Made by a program: the position numbers and the translations under genes. From Orbaceae bacterium ESL0721 (GTDB lineage: Bacteria > Pseudomonadota > Gammaproteobacteria > Enterobacterales > Orbaceae): a stretch of 64,000 bases of DNA. The notes under the pieces are model-generated. The model saw nothing but the letters and a program-made list of their open reading frames with translations. It made no database searches and was not told the DNA's origin. Shown one piece after another: positions 1 through 9,675 of the stretch (the first letter of the stretch is position 1; each line of letters begins with the position of its first letter). The stretch covers positions 1,116,001 to 1,180,000 of the forward strand of contig JAQTHZ010000001.1 in assembly GCA_029433365.1 (NCBI GenBank), in the 5' to 3' direction.

Positions 1-264
1 ACCGCAAGATCTAATAACCCTTGCACATCATCTAAACCTTGTACTAGCGCATCAATAGTCTGAATAACTTCATCAAGAATAACGCGCTCTTTACCTAATG
101 CTTGTGCTTTTTCAGGATCTGCCCACACTTCTGGCTGCTCTAACTCAGCGTTAACCTCTTCGAGGCGCTCTTTTTTGAGATCATAGTCAAAGATACCCCC
201 TAATTACATTAGTTCGCTCAGTAAATTCGACAATTTTGGTAGTAATAGGATTTATTTCAAACAT
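1..264 (-). CDS. prfB: Peptide chain release factor 2, 5' part (runs off the window edge)
   Basis: RF2 recognises UAA and UGA stop codons on the ribosome. Reading the minus strand from ATG at 264-262 gives 25 codons starting [10 protein letters not shown] and ending RGYL, then an in-frame TGA at 189-187. The protein resumes in the +1 frame with [16 protein letters not shown], which continues to the window edge and matches the N-terminal coiled region of RF2. The catalytic GGQ and SPF parts lie outside. The split reading frame is the normal autoregulatory design of prfB, not a mutation. Identification is firm; only about 85 residues are visible. Confidence 0.95.
186..201 (-). promoter_or_regulatory. 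prfB: prfB programmed +1 ribosomal frameshift site
   Basis: The minus strand reads AGGGGGTATCTTTGAC. AGGGGG is an internal Shine-Dalgarno-like element three bases before the CTT TGA slip site. When RF2 is scarce the ribosome slips from CTT to TTT and reads GAC instead of terminating at TGA, so RF2 controls its own synthesis. The element agrees with the known E. coli prfB site over its whole length. Confidence 0.95.
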
Positions 265-492
265 GATTATTCATTGATTTTAGGTTATTTAACAAATTGA
301 CTATTGCGTGTGACTAAACATTATATTGTAGCGGATTTAGGCAACAGTTAGCAATTTATTTCAATTACTCTCTTACTTGATTCCAATTTCGATAACCGTG
401 TGTCAGAAGATAAGCTCTATTTAAGGTTAATATTTGCGATCTCTATAAAGATAAGTATGAATTTTAAGATAATAGGGGAAATAATAAATAGC

Positions 493-524
493 AAAAGAGA
501 CGCAATTAATGCGTCTCTCTTTTT
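493..524 (-). terminator. Rho-independent terminator downstream of sodA
   Basis: AGAGACGC (496-503) and GCGTCTCT (511-518) form an 8-bp stem around a 7-nt loop, with A-rich sequence on the left and CTTTTT on the right, so it can work in both directions. It lies 64 bp past the sodA stop. The rest of the gene-free stretch 265-587 is AT-rich and probably holds the prfB promoter; I see no other gene there. Confidence 0.8.
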
Positions 525-587
525 GATATAAATAACTTATTTAAATAAATATTTTTATATCAATACTGGATTTAACCATAATAGATA

Positions 588-1214
588 TTATGCTTGCGCT
601 TTACTATACAGTTCAGCGACTTTATCCCAGTTTACTACGTTCCAAAATGCACCAATGTAATCAACACGTCGATTTTGATATTTTAAATAGTAAGCGTGCT
701 CCCATACATCTAAAGCTAAAATTGGTGTACCAAACACACCCGCATATTTTTCGCCCATCAGTGGAGTGTCTTGATTAGCAGTTGAGACAATTGCTAATTT
801 GTTTTTCTGAACAACTAACCATGCCCAACCTGAACCAAATCGACCTGCTGCTGCCGCTGCAAATTTCTCTTTAAATGCATCAACTGAGCCAAAAGTCTTT
901 TCAATATCAGCTCTTAAATCACCAGTCAATTCAGTACCTACTTTCAACAGTTCCCAGAATAGTGAATGGTTAACATGACCACCCACATTATTTTTAATGC
1001 CTGTTAATTTATCAGCTGGAACTTGATCAAGATTTTGTAATAATTTTGCTGGTTCCCAGTTTTGCAACTCAGTTGGAAGGGTTTCTAGAATAGCATTCGC
1101 ATTATTGACATAAGTTTGATGATGTTTATCATGATGAAAATGCATTGTTTCTGCATCTATATAAGGTTCTAACGCATCATAAGCATAAGGTAATGGAGGA
1201 AGAGTATAAGCCAT
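588..1214 (-). CDS. sodA: Manganese superoxide dismutase
   Basis: Converts superoxide to oxygen and hydrogen peroxide in the cytoplasm. The 208-aa protein has the full Fe/Mn SOD fold signature. Metal ligands are H27, H83, D169 and H173 ([15 protein letters not shown]). The [10 protein letters not shown] and TANQD (Q148) motifs are of the Mn-preferring type, close to E. coli SodA rather than SodB. A good AAAGGAG ribosome site sits just before the ATG. The gene stands alone between prfB and hisR, with a terminator behind it and a dyad (1304-1320) about 90 bp upstream of its start. Metal preference is inferred from sequence. Confidence 0.96.
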   Translation of the reverse strand: MAYTLPPLPYAYDALEPYIDAETMHFHHDKHHQTYVNNANAILETLPTELQNWEPAKLLQNLDQVPADKLTGIKNNVGGHVNHSLFWELLKVGTELTGDLRADIEKTFGSVDAFKEKFAAAAAGRFGSGWAWLVVQKNKLAIVSTANQDTPLMGEKYAGVFGTPILALDVWEHAYYLKYQNRRVDYIGAFWNVVNWDKVAELYSKAQA

Positions 1215-1303
1215 GACAGTGCTCCTTTAAAAGTTAAGCTTGGATTGAATTCTGATTATTACATATCGAAATTATCAGTGTATTGATTCAGCCTACTTTA
1301 ATG

Positions 1304-1320
1304 CACAAATATAATTTGTG
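1304..1320. promoter_or_regulatory. Inverted repeat upstream of sodA, possible operator
   Basis: CACAAAT-ATA-ATTTGTG is a perfect 7-bp inverted repeat with a 3-bp centre, about 90 bp before the sodA start. Its position suits a regulator site. I cannot assign it to Fur, ArcA, FNR or SoxS by eye. Confidence 0.3.
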
Positions 1321-1449
1321 TCAAAGAGTATATGCATCTTTAACAAAACAGGATAACTATTAGATAGATAATTTGCACCAATTAAATTAAAAACTCCCAT
1401 TTAAGCCGCTTTTTATATAACCAATCGATCACTATTTTTAAAAATATAC

Positions 1450-1478
1450 TGGACAATACTCAATTTTATGCGTAATAT
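1450..1478 (+). promoter_or_regulatory. Sigma-70 promoter of the hisR tRNA
   Basis: TGGACA (1450-1455), a 17-bp spacer and TAATAT (1473-1478) form a good sigma-70 promoter. A GC-rich patch (TCGCC) follows the -10, as in stringently controlled stable-RNA promoters. The predicted start falls a few bases before the tRNA at 1494. Confidence 0.65.
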
Positions 1479-1493
1479 TCGCCACTATTCAAC

Positions 1494-1570
1494 GGTGGCT
1501 ATAGCTCAGTTGGTAGAGCCCTGGATTGTGATTCCAGTTGTCGTGGGTTCGAATCCCATTAGCCACCCCA
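1494..1570 (+). tRNA. hisR: tRNA-His (anticodon GTG)
   Basis: The 77-nt cloverleaf has an encoded CCA end, the extra 5' G typical of tRNA-His, TTGTGAT in the anticodon loop and GGTTCGAATCC in the T arm. It appears identical to E. coli hisR. Confidence 0.98.
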
Positions 1571-1598
1571 TTATCTTTATATATGTTGTTTTTATGTC

Positions 1599-1695
1599 TT
1601 TTTAAAATAACAGTTATTAAAAATAGTAGTTTTTAAAATAACAGTTTTTATAAATAACAGTATATATAGGATATAAAAATATATAGGATATAAAA
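1599..1695 (+). repeat. Short direct repeats in the hisR-proM spacer
   Basis: A 17-bp unit (TTTTTAAAATAACAGTT) occurs at 1599-1615 and 1630-1646, with a partial copy near 1651. A second unit (TATATAGGATATAAAA) occurs at 1663-1678 and 1680-1695. The whole spacer between the tRNAs is built from these AT-rich copies, likely slippage products. Confidence 0.7.
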
Positions 1696-1708
1696 GCTTT
1701 ATACTTCA

Positions 1709-1785
1709 CGGCGAGTAGCGCAGCTTGGTAGCGCAACTGGTTTGGGACCAGTGGGTCGGAGGTTCGAATCCTCTCTCGCCGACCA
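1709..1785 (+). tRNA. proM: tRNA-Pro (anticodon TGG)
   Basis: A 77-nt cloverleaf with encoded CCA; the anticodon loop carries TTTGGGA (anticodon TGG). It appears identical to E. coli proM. In E. coli the operon is argX-hisR-leuT-proM; the arginine and leucine tRNAs are absent here. No terminator separates it from hisR, so both are probably cut from one transcript. Confidence 0.97.
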
Positions 1786-2019
1786 ATCTTTCCCTCTATC
1801 TTAATTATCTTTTTAACCGTTCAGTTACAACTATAATTCCTAGTTATTATTCTCTATTTTACAAAAATATTTTTTATTTGTTTTATCTCGCTATTTTGTT
1901 TTAATAGGCAAATTAATTTTTATTTTATCAATTATCTTGATAGGAAATTAGGGTAAGAATTTGATGAAATTCCCCCTATAAACACGCTATCTTGGCAAAT
2001 ACTTTTTTTGGAAAATAAT

Positions 2020-3138
2020 ATGAAAAATGTCGGTTTTATTGGTTGGCGAGGAATGGTTGGCTCAGTACTAATGCAACGTATGGTAGAGGAGTATGATTTT
2101 GATCATATCAATCCAATCTTCTTTTCTACATCACAAGTCGGGCAAACTGCTCCGACCTTTAGTAATAGCACAAATAGTAGTCAATCCAATATATTACAAG
2201 ATGCTAACGATATTGAAGCGTTAAAAGCATTAGATATTATTGTAACTTGTCAAGGTGGAGATTATACAACTGAGATCTATAGCAAGTTACGTGCTACAGG
2301 TTGGCAAGGTTACTGGATTGATGCAGCTTCAACACTACGCATGGAAGATGAGGCAGTTATCGTGCTTGATCCTATCAATAGAACCCAGATTGATCAGGCC
2401 TTAAATCGAGGAATAAAGACATTTGTAGGTGGTAACTGTACGGTCAGCTTGATGTTAATGTCACTTGGTGGTCTCTTTGCTGAAGATCTGATTGATTGGG
2501 TTTCTGTTGCAACTTATCAAGCAGCTTCTGGTGGTGGTGCTCGGCATATGCGTGAGCTCTTAACTCAAATGGGTATGCTCTATAGTGATGTTGCAACTGA
2601 GTTACGTGATCCTAACTCCTCTATTTTAGAGATTGAACGTAAAGTGACTCAGAAAATGCGCGACGGTAGTTTGCCAACCGATAATTTTGGTGTACCACTT
2701 GCTGGTAGCCTAATCCCATGGATCGATAAAGCGTTAGATAATGGACAGAGCCGTGAGGAGTGGAAAGGGCAAGCTGAAACCAATAAAATTTTAGGTACTA
2801 CAAATATTATTCCAATTGATGGACTTTGCGTCCGTATTGGTGCACTACGTTGCCATAGCCAAGCATTTACGATTAAATTGAAAAAAGATGTTAGTGTGCC
2901 AGATATTGAGAAGATACTAGCTGCTAATAATGATTGGGTAAAAGTGATTCCTAATGATCGCGAACTTTCGATGCATGAACTAACTCCGGCAGCTGTTACT
3001 GGTACACTTACCACACCAGTTGGGCGTTTACGTAAGCTAAATATGGGTAAAGAGTATCTCTCTGCATTTACAGTAGGTGACCAGCTACTATGGGGAGCAG
3101 CAGAACCATTACGAAGAATATTACGAATCTTAGCGTAA
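2020..3138 (+). CDS. asd: Aspartate-semialdehyde dehydrogenase
   Basis: Reduces aspartyl phosphate to aspartate semialdehyde with NADPH, the branch point to lysine/diaminopimelate, threonine and methionine. The 372-aa protein matches E. coli Asd nearly throughout. The NADP-binding loop is GWRGMVG near residue 8, the catalytic cysteine is C140 in [10 protein letters not shown], and the active-site histidine is in [11 protein letters not shown] chose ATG 2020, which gives the family start MKNVGF; a TTG 12 bases upstream is in frame but adds residues the family lacks. It stands alone, with a bidirectional terminator behind it. The 1786-2019 gap shows no riboswitch I can recognise. Confidence 0.97.
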   Translation: MKNVGFIGWRGMVGSVLMQRMVEEYDFDHINPIFFSTSQVGQTAPTFSNSTNSSQSNILQDANDIEALKALDIIVTCQGGDYTTEIYSKLRATGWQGYWIDAASTLRMEDEAVIVLDPINRTQIDQALNRGIKTFVGGNCTVSLMLMSLGGLFAEDLIDWVSVATYQAASGGGARHMRELLTQMGMLYSDVATELRDPNSSILEIERKVTQKMRDGSLPTDNFGVPLAGSLIPWIDKALDNGQSREEWKGQAETNKILGTTNIIPIDGLCVRIGALRCHSQAFTIKLKKDVSVPDIEKILAANNDWVKVIPNDRELSMHELTPAAVTGTLTTPVGRLRKLNMGKEYLSAFTVGDQLLWGAAEPLRRILRILA

Positions 3139-3207
3139 TGTTTAAAGCAACTTTATTATCGTTGCCATGATTTAAAATGTTACCAATTTAGTAAGAAAAT
3201 CCACAAT

Positions 3208-3237
3208 AAAAAAGCCACTTTAAATAGTGGCTTTTTT
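3208..3237. terminator. Bidirectional terminator between asd and nagA
   Basis: AAAAAAGCCACT, a 6-nt loop and AGTGGCTTTTTT form a hairpin with A and T tracts on both sides. It serves the convergent asd (plus) and nagA (minus) transcripts. Confidence 0.9.
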
Positions 3238-3288
3238 ATTGATTTAAGATTGATCACTCTTTTTCAAATATTTAAAAACGTTAAATTA

Positions 3289-4440
3289 TTAATTTAATTT
3301 TTGACTCATTACGCCATTTACTACTGTCTGAATAACGGTAAAATCATCATTAAATATTACCAAATTAGCAACTTTCCCTTCATTTAGTGTGCCTAAAACA
3401 TTATCCATTCCAATCGCTTTGGCAGGATAAAGCGTTGCCATTCTAAGTACTTCATCAAGCTCAATACCTACCTGTTTCACACTATTTTCAACGGCTTTGA
3501 TCATGGTTAAGGCAGATCCTGCTAATGTTCCATTAGCATCTACACAGCGACCTGCTTTATGGTAGATTGTTTTACCGCCAAATTGGGTAGAAGCTAAGTT
3601 AGAGCCAGCAAGTAACATAGCATCAGTGATAAGAATCAGATGATCCTGCTTAATTTTGTGGCTATTTCGAATATTAGCAAAATGGACATGCTCCCCATCG
3701 GCAATAATACCGGCATATACAGCAGGTGTGTCATATATTGCACCAACGATGCCTGGGGCGCGACCTGCAATATAAGGCATGGCATTAAATAGATGTGTAC
3801 CCATTGTGATTCCTGCCTTAAACCCGCGACAGCAATCTTCATAATTACCATTAGAGTGTCCAACAGAGACCTTAATTCCCGCTTCAGCTAACTGATGTAT
3901 ATAGTGATCTGCCACCTTTTCTGGTGCAAGCGTGATAATTTTAATGACATCTGCATTATCAGATAAAAAATTGATCATCTTTTGTGAAGGTGGACGGATA
4001 AACTTCTCATCATGGATCCCTTTTTTTTCGCTATTAATGTAAGGACCTTCTAGATGTAAGCCTAAAGCTTGATTTTTATGGATCTGTAAGTAATCACGCA
4101 TCACAGCGACTGCTTTTTCCATAAATTCATCACTTGATGTGATTAAAGTAGGCAAAAAGCTGGTACATCCTGAGCGCAAATTGGTGGTTTGCATCTGTTC
4201 TAAAGTCTCGATACTTAAAGCATCAACTGTTTCGTTAAACTGTACACCACCACAACCATTAACTTGTAGATCAATGAATCCGGGCGCAACAACTGCATTA
4301 TTTACATCGACAATGTCGATATTAGCAGGTAGCGCATCTTGCTTGCAAATTTTACCAATTTTATCTTCATCAATAAGAATGGCATAATTATTGAGTTGTT
4401 CATAGCCAGTATAAAGACGACAATTTATTAATGCATACAT
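3289..4440 (-). CDS. nagA: N-acetylglucosamine-6-phosphate deacetylase
   Basis: Removes acetate from GlcNAc-6-phosphate to give glucosamine-6-phosphate, the substrate of NagB. The 383-aa protein is an amidohydrolase-fold enzyme: PGFIDLQVNGCGG near residues 55-67, metal-site HLEGPY, then VSVGHSNG, GTHLFNAM and the catalytic-Asp motif LITDAM. Length matches E. coli NagA (382). It follows nagB 78 bp downstream on the same strand. nagC and nagD, which follow nagA in E. coli, are not here; a terminator and asd follow instead. Confidence 0.96.
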   Translation of the reverse strand: MYALINCRLYTGYEQLNNYAILIDEDKIGKICKQDALPANIDIVDVNNAVVAPGFIDLQVNGCGGVQFNETVDALSIETLEQMQTTNLRSGCTSFLPTLITSSDEFMEKAVAVMRDYLQIHKNQALGLHLEGPYINSEKKGIHDEKFIRPPSQKMINFLSDNADVIKIITLAPEKVADHYIHQLAEAGIKVSVGHSNGNYEDCCRGFKAGITMGTHLFNAMPYIAGRAPGIVGAIYDTPAVYAGIIADGEHVHFANIRNSHKIKQDHLILITDAMLLAGSNLASTQFGGKTIYHKAGRCVDANGTLAGSALTMIKAVENSVKQVGIELDEVLRMATLYPAKAIGMDNVLGTLNEGKVANLVIFNDDFTVIQTVVNGVMSQKLN

Positions 4441-4473
4441 GCTGTTGTTACTCCTATCTACTTTTATGACATA

Positions 4474-4529
4474 TCAGAAATAAACACGCCAGAAATAGAC
4501 ATGTCATAAATAAAAATGTCATAAAATAG
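4474..4529 (-). repeat. Imperfect 15-bp tandem repeat at the nagB 3' end
   Basis: Three full units (4474-4488, 4489-4503, 4504-4518) and a partial fourth (4519-4529) have the pattern TCAKAAATAAACAYG. The partial unit contains the nagB stop codon, so the spacer looks like repeated copies of the end of nagB. Confidence 0.6.
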
Positions 4530-5325
4530 TTACTTGCAAATTATCCGCTTCCATCTGTGAAAAATATTTTAAGGTCTTTACCTTTAGATCTTCCGTGCTT
4601 GGCTCATCGCATACAATTATTGATTTGGGGTGCATCTGTAGTGCTGAGACAGTCCACAAATGGTTAATTGCGCCCTCTACAGCTGCTTGCAGAGCTAAAC
4701 TTTTGCTATGTCCACAAACTAATAAAAGTACCTCTTTTGCATCCATCAATGTCGCAACGCCGATAGTTAATGCTTGGCTAGGTACTTTTTTTACATCATT
4801 ATCAAAAAAACGGGAGTTGGCAATTCGGGTATCCATGGTTAACGTTTTAATACGTGTACGCGATGCCAGCGATGAACCAGGTTCGTTAAATGCAATGTGC
4901 CCATCTTGACCGACCCCACCAACAAAAATATTAATCTTGCCGTAAGATCGAATTTTATTTTCATACTTTTGACACTCAGCTTCAATATCAGTGGCATTAC
5001 CGTCAAGTATATTAATATTCTTTTTATCAATATCTACATGATTAAAAAAGTTATCATACATAAATCTATGATAACTTTGCGGATAATCTTCCGGAATACC
5101 AACATATTCATCCATATTAAAGGTGACAACATGTTTAAAGCTAACATTGCCGGCTTGATACTGTTTGATTAACTGTTGGTACATCACAAGCGGAGAGCTA
5201 CCTGTTGGTAACCCTAATAAGAAAGGACGATCTTCACTCGGTTTAAATTGATTGATTTTTTTTACAATACGCTCTGCTACCCAAGCACCAACTTCTTGAT
5301 CATCTTTAAGCGGAATTAATCTCAT
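4519..5325 (-). CDS. nagB: Glucosamine-6-phosphate deaminase
   Basis: Converts glucosamine-6-phosphate to fructose-6-phosphate and ammonia, feeding amino sugars into glycolysis. The 268-aa protein begins MRLIPL like E. coli NagB. Active-site residues D72 (FNMDEYVG), D141, H143 ([10 protein letters not shown]) and E148 are present. I chose ATG at 5325 because GAGAGGTG lies a good distance before it; an in-frame upstream start would add eight residues absent from the family. It is the first gene of nagB-nagA and is divergent from ybeD over a 222-bp gap that should hold both promoters. No NagC site is certain by eye. Confidence 0.96.
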   Translation of the reverse strand: MRLIPLKDDQEVGAWVAERIVKKINQFKPSEDRPFLLGLPTGSSPLVMYQQLIKQYQAGNVSFKHVVTFNMDEYVGIPEDYPQSYHRFMYDNFFNHVDIDKKNINILDGNATDIEAECQKYENKIRSYGKINIFVGGVGQDGHIAFNEPGSSLASRTRIKTLTMDTRIANSRFFDNDVKKVPSQALTIGVATLMDAKEVLLLVCGHSKSLALQAAVEGAINHLWTVSALQMHPKSIIVCDEPSTEDLKVKTLKYFSQMEADNLQVTIL

Positions 5326-5547
5326 ACTTGTCACCTCTCTATTTAACAATAGATTATATTTATTACTCTTATTTTTAGTATTTTTCTATATTGTATAGAA
5401 CTATTATTACGGAAATGATCTTAACCCTAAAACATTTTATGCACTTCACTACGATTTAGTTACTTTGAAACTTGAACTATCAAAAAATGTCTATATATAT
5501 TGCGGTAAGGGTAAATAGTACTATAAAAAATTGAGAACGCTAATATT

Positions 5548-5814
5548 ATGCAACAAACTAAATTAAACGAGCTGTTGGAGTTTCCTTGTTCTTTCACCTA
5601 TAAAGTGATGGGTGAGGCAAAACCTGAATTAGTTGATAAAGTGCTAACTGTCATTCAACGTCATGCACCGGGTGATTATACACCAACTGTCAAGCCTAGT
5701 AGTAAAGGAAACTATCACTCAGTTTCAATTACAATCAATGCTACACATATTGATCAGGTAGAAAATTTATATAGAGAACTGGCAGATATTGATATTGTCA
5801 GAATGGTTTTATAA
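5548..5814 (+). CDS. ybeD: YbeD, UPF0250 family regulatory-type protein
   Basis: An 88-aa cytoplasmic protein nearly identical to E. coli YbeD over [16 protein letters not shown] and the run [20 protein letters not shown]. The family has an ACT-like alpha/beta fold; its function is not settled. In E. coli it lies between dacA and lipB; here those neighbours are absent and it is divergent from nagB. A weak hairpin follows. Confidence 0.93.
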   Translation: MQQTKLNELLEFPCSFTYKVMGEAKPELVDKVLTVIQRHAPGDYTPTVKPSSKGNYHSVSITINATHIDQVENLYRELADIDIVRMVL

Positions 5815-5840
5815 TTGTTTTTAAATTGTATTTATTTTAT

Positions 5841-5867
5841 CGGTCCGCTAATAAAGTTAACGGACCG
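5841..5867. terminator. Possible terminator between ybeD and adk
   Basis: CGGTCCG (5841-5847) and CGGACCG (5861-5867) form a 7-bp GC-rich stem with a 13-nt loop between the convergent ybeD and adk genes. There is no clean T tract on either side, so termination is a guess from position. Confidence 0.45.
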
Positions 5868-5874
5868 TCTCAAA

Positions 5875-6537
<663 letters not shown>

Positions 6538-6695
6538 TTAAGAATCTTTTTTAAACCTTGCGGTTTTTAAATTTTAGTTATCAATTCATCTCGGTCACTG
6601 GCTATTTACGCCATTGTCTATTTTCACCGTTGTCTATTAATACTTAACTATAAGAGTTTTTAAAAAGTATAAAATGCAGTTATCAGATAGATAAT

Positions 6696-6947
6696 CTACT
6701 CTGGTGAATAGTGAATAATAATTTTTTTGCTTGAGATAAGTCCATCAACAGGACAGAGATAATTGACGGCCCCACACCCTTGAATAAGCTGTAAAGAGTT
6801 ATGGCAGATCGGACAGTTATACTGTTCAATATAATTTTGCTGACAATAGTTACAGTAGTAGTGCTGTGGTGAAACGATATCCATTTTATGGTGACAATAA
6901 GAACAGACTCCGCTAGAGTCTATCCCAATCAAAGATTCAGTCTGCAT
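6696..6947 (-). CDS. yfgJ: YfgJ-type zinc-ribbon protein
   Basis: An 83-aa protein with four cysteine pairs: C15/C18, C32/C35, C45/C48, and C58 with C65. This suggests two zinc ribbons. The tail GCGAVNYLCPVDGLIS matches the conserved end of E. coli YfgJ, which likewise lies directly after der. The gap to der is only 8 bp, so they share a transcript. Function is unknown; the name rests on the cysteine pattern, the tail and gene order. Confidence 0.8.
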   Translation of the reverse strand: MQTESLIGIDSSGVCSYCHHKMDIVSPQHYYCNYCQQNYIEQYNCPICHNSLQLIQGCGAVNYLCPVDGLISSKKIIIHYSPE

Positions 6948-6955
6948 ATAATCGC

Positions 6956-8434
6956 TTAATGACGTCCTTTAACATGTTTTAGTAGACGACGACGTTTACG
7001 TTGCTGAGCAGCAGTTAAACTATTTTTTCGCCCTTCAAAAGGGTTAGCCCCTTCCTTAAATTGAATCCGAATTGGTGTACCAATAATTTTTAATGCACGC
7101 CTAAAATAGTTCATTAAGTAACGTTTATAAGAGTCTGGTAACGCTTCTACCTGATTACCGTGAATGACAACAATTGGAGGATTATAGCCACCAGCATGGG
7201 CATATTTTAATTTTACCCGTCGTCCACCGACTAACGGAGGCTGGTGATCATCCTGTGCCATCTGCATAATACGCGTTAACATGGCTGTATTTACGCGGCG
7301 TGTAGCACACTCATATGCCTCTTGAATTGAATCAAAAAGATTACCTACACCACTACCATGTAAGGCTGAGATAAAATGGAGTCGCGCAAAATCGATAAAA
7401 TCTAATCGATCATCTAAGCTGCTTTTTATCTGCTCTTTAATATCTTGTGACAACCCATCCCACTTATTGACAGCAATAACAAGTGAGCGACCACTATTAA
7501 TGATAAAACCGAGTAATGATAAGTCTTGATCAGAGATACCTTCACGCGCATCGATAACTAAAATAACCACATTCGCGTCTTCAATCGCTTGCAAAGTTTT
7601 TATGACAGAAAATTTTTCGACTGTCTCAGTCACTTTGCCCCGTTTACGGACACCTGCCGTATCAATCAATACATATTCACGTTCATCGCGTGACATTGGG
7701 ATATAGATACTATCTCGCGTTGTACCTGGCATATCATAAACTACCACGCGATCTTCGCCCAAAATGCGGTTAGTCAGTGTTGATTTACCCACATTAGGAC
7801 GACCAACAATGGCAACTTTGATTGGTTGATTTATAAGATCTTCAGCTGATAATTCATCATCTTGAATCTCCGTATTCCCTTTATCATCTGTTGCATCTAA
7901 ATCAGTAGCATCTTCGCCATCTGTAAAATGGAATAGTGGATCTAAAACACCTTCGATGAGTGAACTTACTCCCCTACCATGACTTGCCGCAATTGGGTGA
8001 ATTTCACCAAGCCCTAGTCCATAAAAGTCTCCAAGAGCACTATCGGCATCAATGCCATCAATTTTATTTGCGACTAGAAAAGTCGATTTATTCGAGGAGT
8101 CAGTCTGGCGAGAACGTAGATGTTTGGCAATAGCATAATCAGCAGGCATTGCACCGGCTCTTGCATCCACCAAAAATAACACGATATCGGCCTCTTCAAT
8201 GGCTTGTAAAGATTGTTGCGCCATAAAGCTCTCAACACCCTCTTCTGTACCATCAATTCCACCAGTATCTATTACAATATATTCGTGACCTTTAATTTCG
8301 GCCCGACCATATTTACGATCACGTGTTAATCCTGGAAAATCTGCAACTAAGGCATCACGCGTGCGGGTTAATCGATTAAAAAGTGTCGACTTACCCACAT
8401 TTGGACGTCCGACTAAGGCAATAACAGGTATCAT
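6956..8434 (-). CDS. der: Ribosome-associated GTPase Der (EngA)
   Basis: An essential double-GTPase needed for 50S subunit maturation. Two G domains follow each other: GRPNVGKS at residue 9 with DFPGLTRD and DTGG, and a second GRPNVGKS near 213 with [18 protein letters not shown] and NKWDG. An acidic linker joins them, and a C-terminal KH-like domain ([12 protein letters not shown]) follows. I start at ATG 8434 (MIPVIALVG); the TTG 12 bases upstream adds residues the family lacks. Gene order bamB-der-yfgJ matches E. coli. Confidence 0.97.
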   Translation of the reverse strand: MIPVIALVGRPNVGKSTLFNRLTRTRDALVADFPGLTRDRKYGRAEIKGHEYIVIDTGGIDGTEEGVESFMAQQSLQAIEEADIVLFLVDARAGAMPADYAIAKHLRSRQTDSSNKSTFLVANKIDGIDADSALGDFYGLGLGEIHPIAASHGRGVSSLIEGVLDPLFHFTDGEDATDLDATDDKGNTEIQDDELSAEDLINQPIKVAIVGRPNVGKSTLTNRILGEDRVVVYDMPGTTRDSIYIPMSRDEREYVLIDTAGVRKRGKVTETVEKFSVIKTLQAIEDANVVILVIDAREGISDQDLSLLGFIINSGRSLVIAVNKWDGLSQDIKEQIKSSLDDRLDFIDFARLHFISALHGSGVGNLFDSIQEAYECATRRVNTAMLTRIMQMAQDDHQPPLVGGRRVKLKYAHAGGYNPPIVVIHGNQVEALPDSYKRYLMNYFRRALKIIGTPIRIQFKEGANPFEGRKNSLTAAQQRKRRRLLKHVKGRH

Positions 8435-8475
8435 ACTAATGCTCAATTATATTTGTTGTATCTTTTTATTTACTA

Positions 8476-9648
8476 TTAACTTTTAGTATAAGCGTAAATG
8501 TTACCATTTTTTGCTTGTACTATAAGTGTGTTACCAATCACAATTGGTTTTGAGATAAATCCACTACCACTAACATCAATTTTAGCAGCTACATCTCCAG
8601 TTTCCATATCAAACCAGTAGAGATAACCTTCAAAATCACCGACCACAATATAATTTTGATAAATCACAGGATCTGTTAATTGACGATGTAATAGCTCTTC
8701 TCTCTTCCATAAGGTTGCACCACCTTTTTTAGAAACTGATAACAGATTATCATCTTGATCAACGATAAAAAGTTTATCATCAGTAACAGCAAAACTGTGC
8801 GTTGAACCTAACTCTTTTCGCCAAACAACTTGACCATTACTTAAATCTAACGCGGTAAGATTACCATTATAGCCAATCGCATAAACTAAATTACCCTCTA
8901 CCACTGGTGTATTGTCAATGTCATTCAATTTTGCAATTTCGGTTGAACCAGACGGTTGAGAGATTCGTTGTTGCCAAATGAGTTGTCCATCTTTTACATA
9001 AAATGCATTTACTCGACCATTATCATCACCAAATATAGCTGCTCCATGGGCAACAGTTGGCGTTGAATTGCCACGTATGGAGAGTGAAGGAACGCCCAAT
9101 GATGCATCCCATAGAGCATCACCAGTATCACGATTTAAACCTTGTAGATAACCATTTGAAGTTCGAATAATCACTTTATCTTCAGTTGGAACTGGTTTTG
9201 CTAAAACTTCACCTTTTACTGTTTTTTCCCAAACAAGGTTTCCGTTTAGACGATCAATGGCGTAAACAATTGCCCGTTCACTTGCAACATAGACATATTT
9301 GTCATCAACACTTACACCACCTGATAGTAAACCACTTTGTGTGTGAAATAGAGTGCTCTTAGAGAGATCAATATTCCATAATGTATTACCAGTAGAGAGC
9401 TCCATCGCTTTTACTTGACCACTACGACCGGCAGCATAAACTACGTTTTCATAACTAATTGGACCAAGTAGTGAATAGATATCACTATTACCTGATGTGC
9501 TGTTACTCCATATCTTTTGTAACGAAAACTGATTCTCAACTTTAGGAGCTGGCGCAACTTGCACAATCTCTTTTTCACCACCGAATAATGAACAACCAGC
9601 AAGTGAAAACATAAATAGAGCTGAAAAAAGATATTTCAATAATTTCAT
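8476..9648 (-). CDS. bamB: Outer-membrane protein assembly factor BamB (lipoprotein)
   Basis: A lipoprotein partner of BamA in the complex that folds beta-barrel proteins into the outer membrane. The 390-aa protein has a signal peptide ending in the lipobox LAGC with the lipid-modified cysteine at 19, then a propeller of PQQ-like repeats (GNTLWNIDL, GNLVWEKTV, GDALWDASL, GQVVWRKEL, GATLWKRE). Length and order match E. coli BamB (392 aa). It lies between yfgM and der on one strand with short gaps, so it belongs to a long hisS-yfgM-bamB-der run. Confidence 0.96.
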   Translation of the reverse strand: MKLLKYLFSALFMFSLAGCSLFGGEKEIVQVAPAPKVENQFSLQKIWSNSTSGNSDIYSLLGPISYENVVYAAGRSGQVKAMELSTGNTLWNIDLSKSTLFHTQSGLLSGGVSVDDKYVYVASERAIVYAIDRLNGNLVWEKTVKGEVLAKPVPTEDKVIIRTSNGYLQGLNRDTGDALWDASLGVPSLSIRGNSTPTVAHGAAIFGDDNGRVNAFYVKDGQLIWQQRISQPSGSTEIAKLNDIDNTPVVEGNLVYAIGYNGNLTALDLSNGQVVWRKELGSTHSFAVTDDKLFIVDQDDNLLSVSKKGGATLWKREELLHRQLTDPVIYQNYIVVGDFEGYLYWFDMETGDVAAKIDVSGSGFISKPIVIGNTLIVQAKNGNIYAYTKS

Positions 9649-9675
9649 TTCTTATCCCTTTAATTGTAAAAATAA

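Noticed and set aside
590-778. 62-aa plus-strand ORF inside sodA
   Set aside because: It is the complement of conserved sodA codons and has no family or ribosome site.
2008-2019. TTG start of asd giving four extra residues
   Set aside because: The family starts MKNVGF, and the bases before ATG 2020 give a better ribosome site.
1786-2019. Lysine riboswitch or attenuator before asd
   Set aside because: No conserved lysine-riboswitch core, leader peptide with lysine codons or terminator pair was found.
5350-5547. NagC operator between nagB and ybeD
   Set aside because: Several AT-rich imperfect dyads exist, but none matches well enough to name without a motif score.
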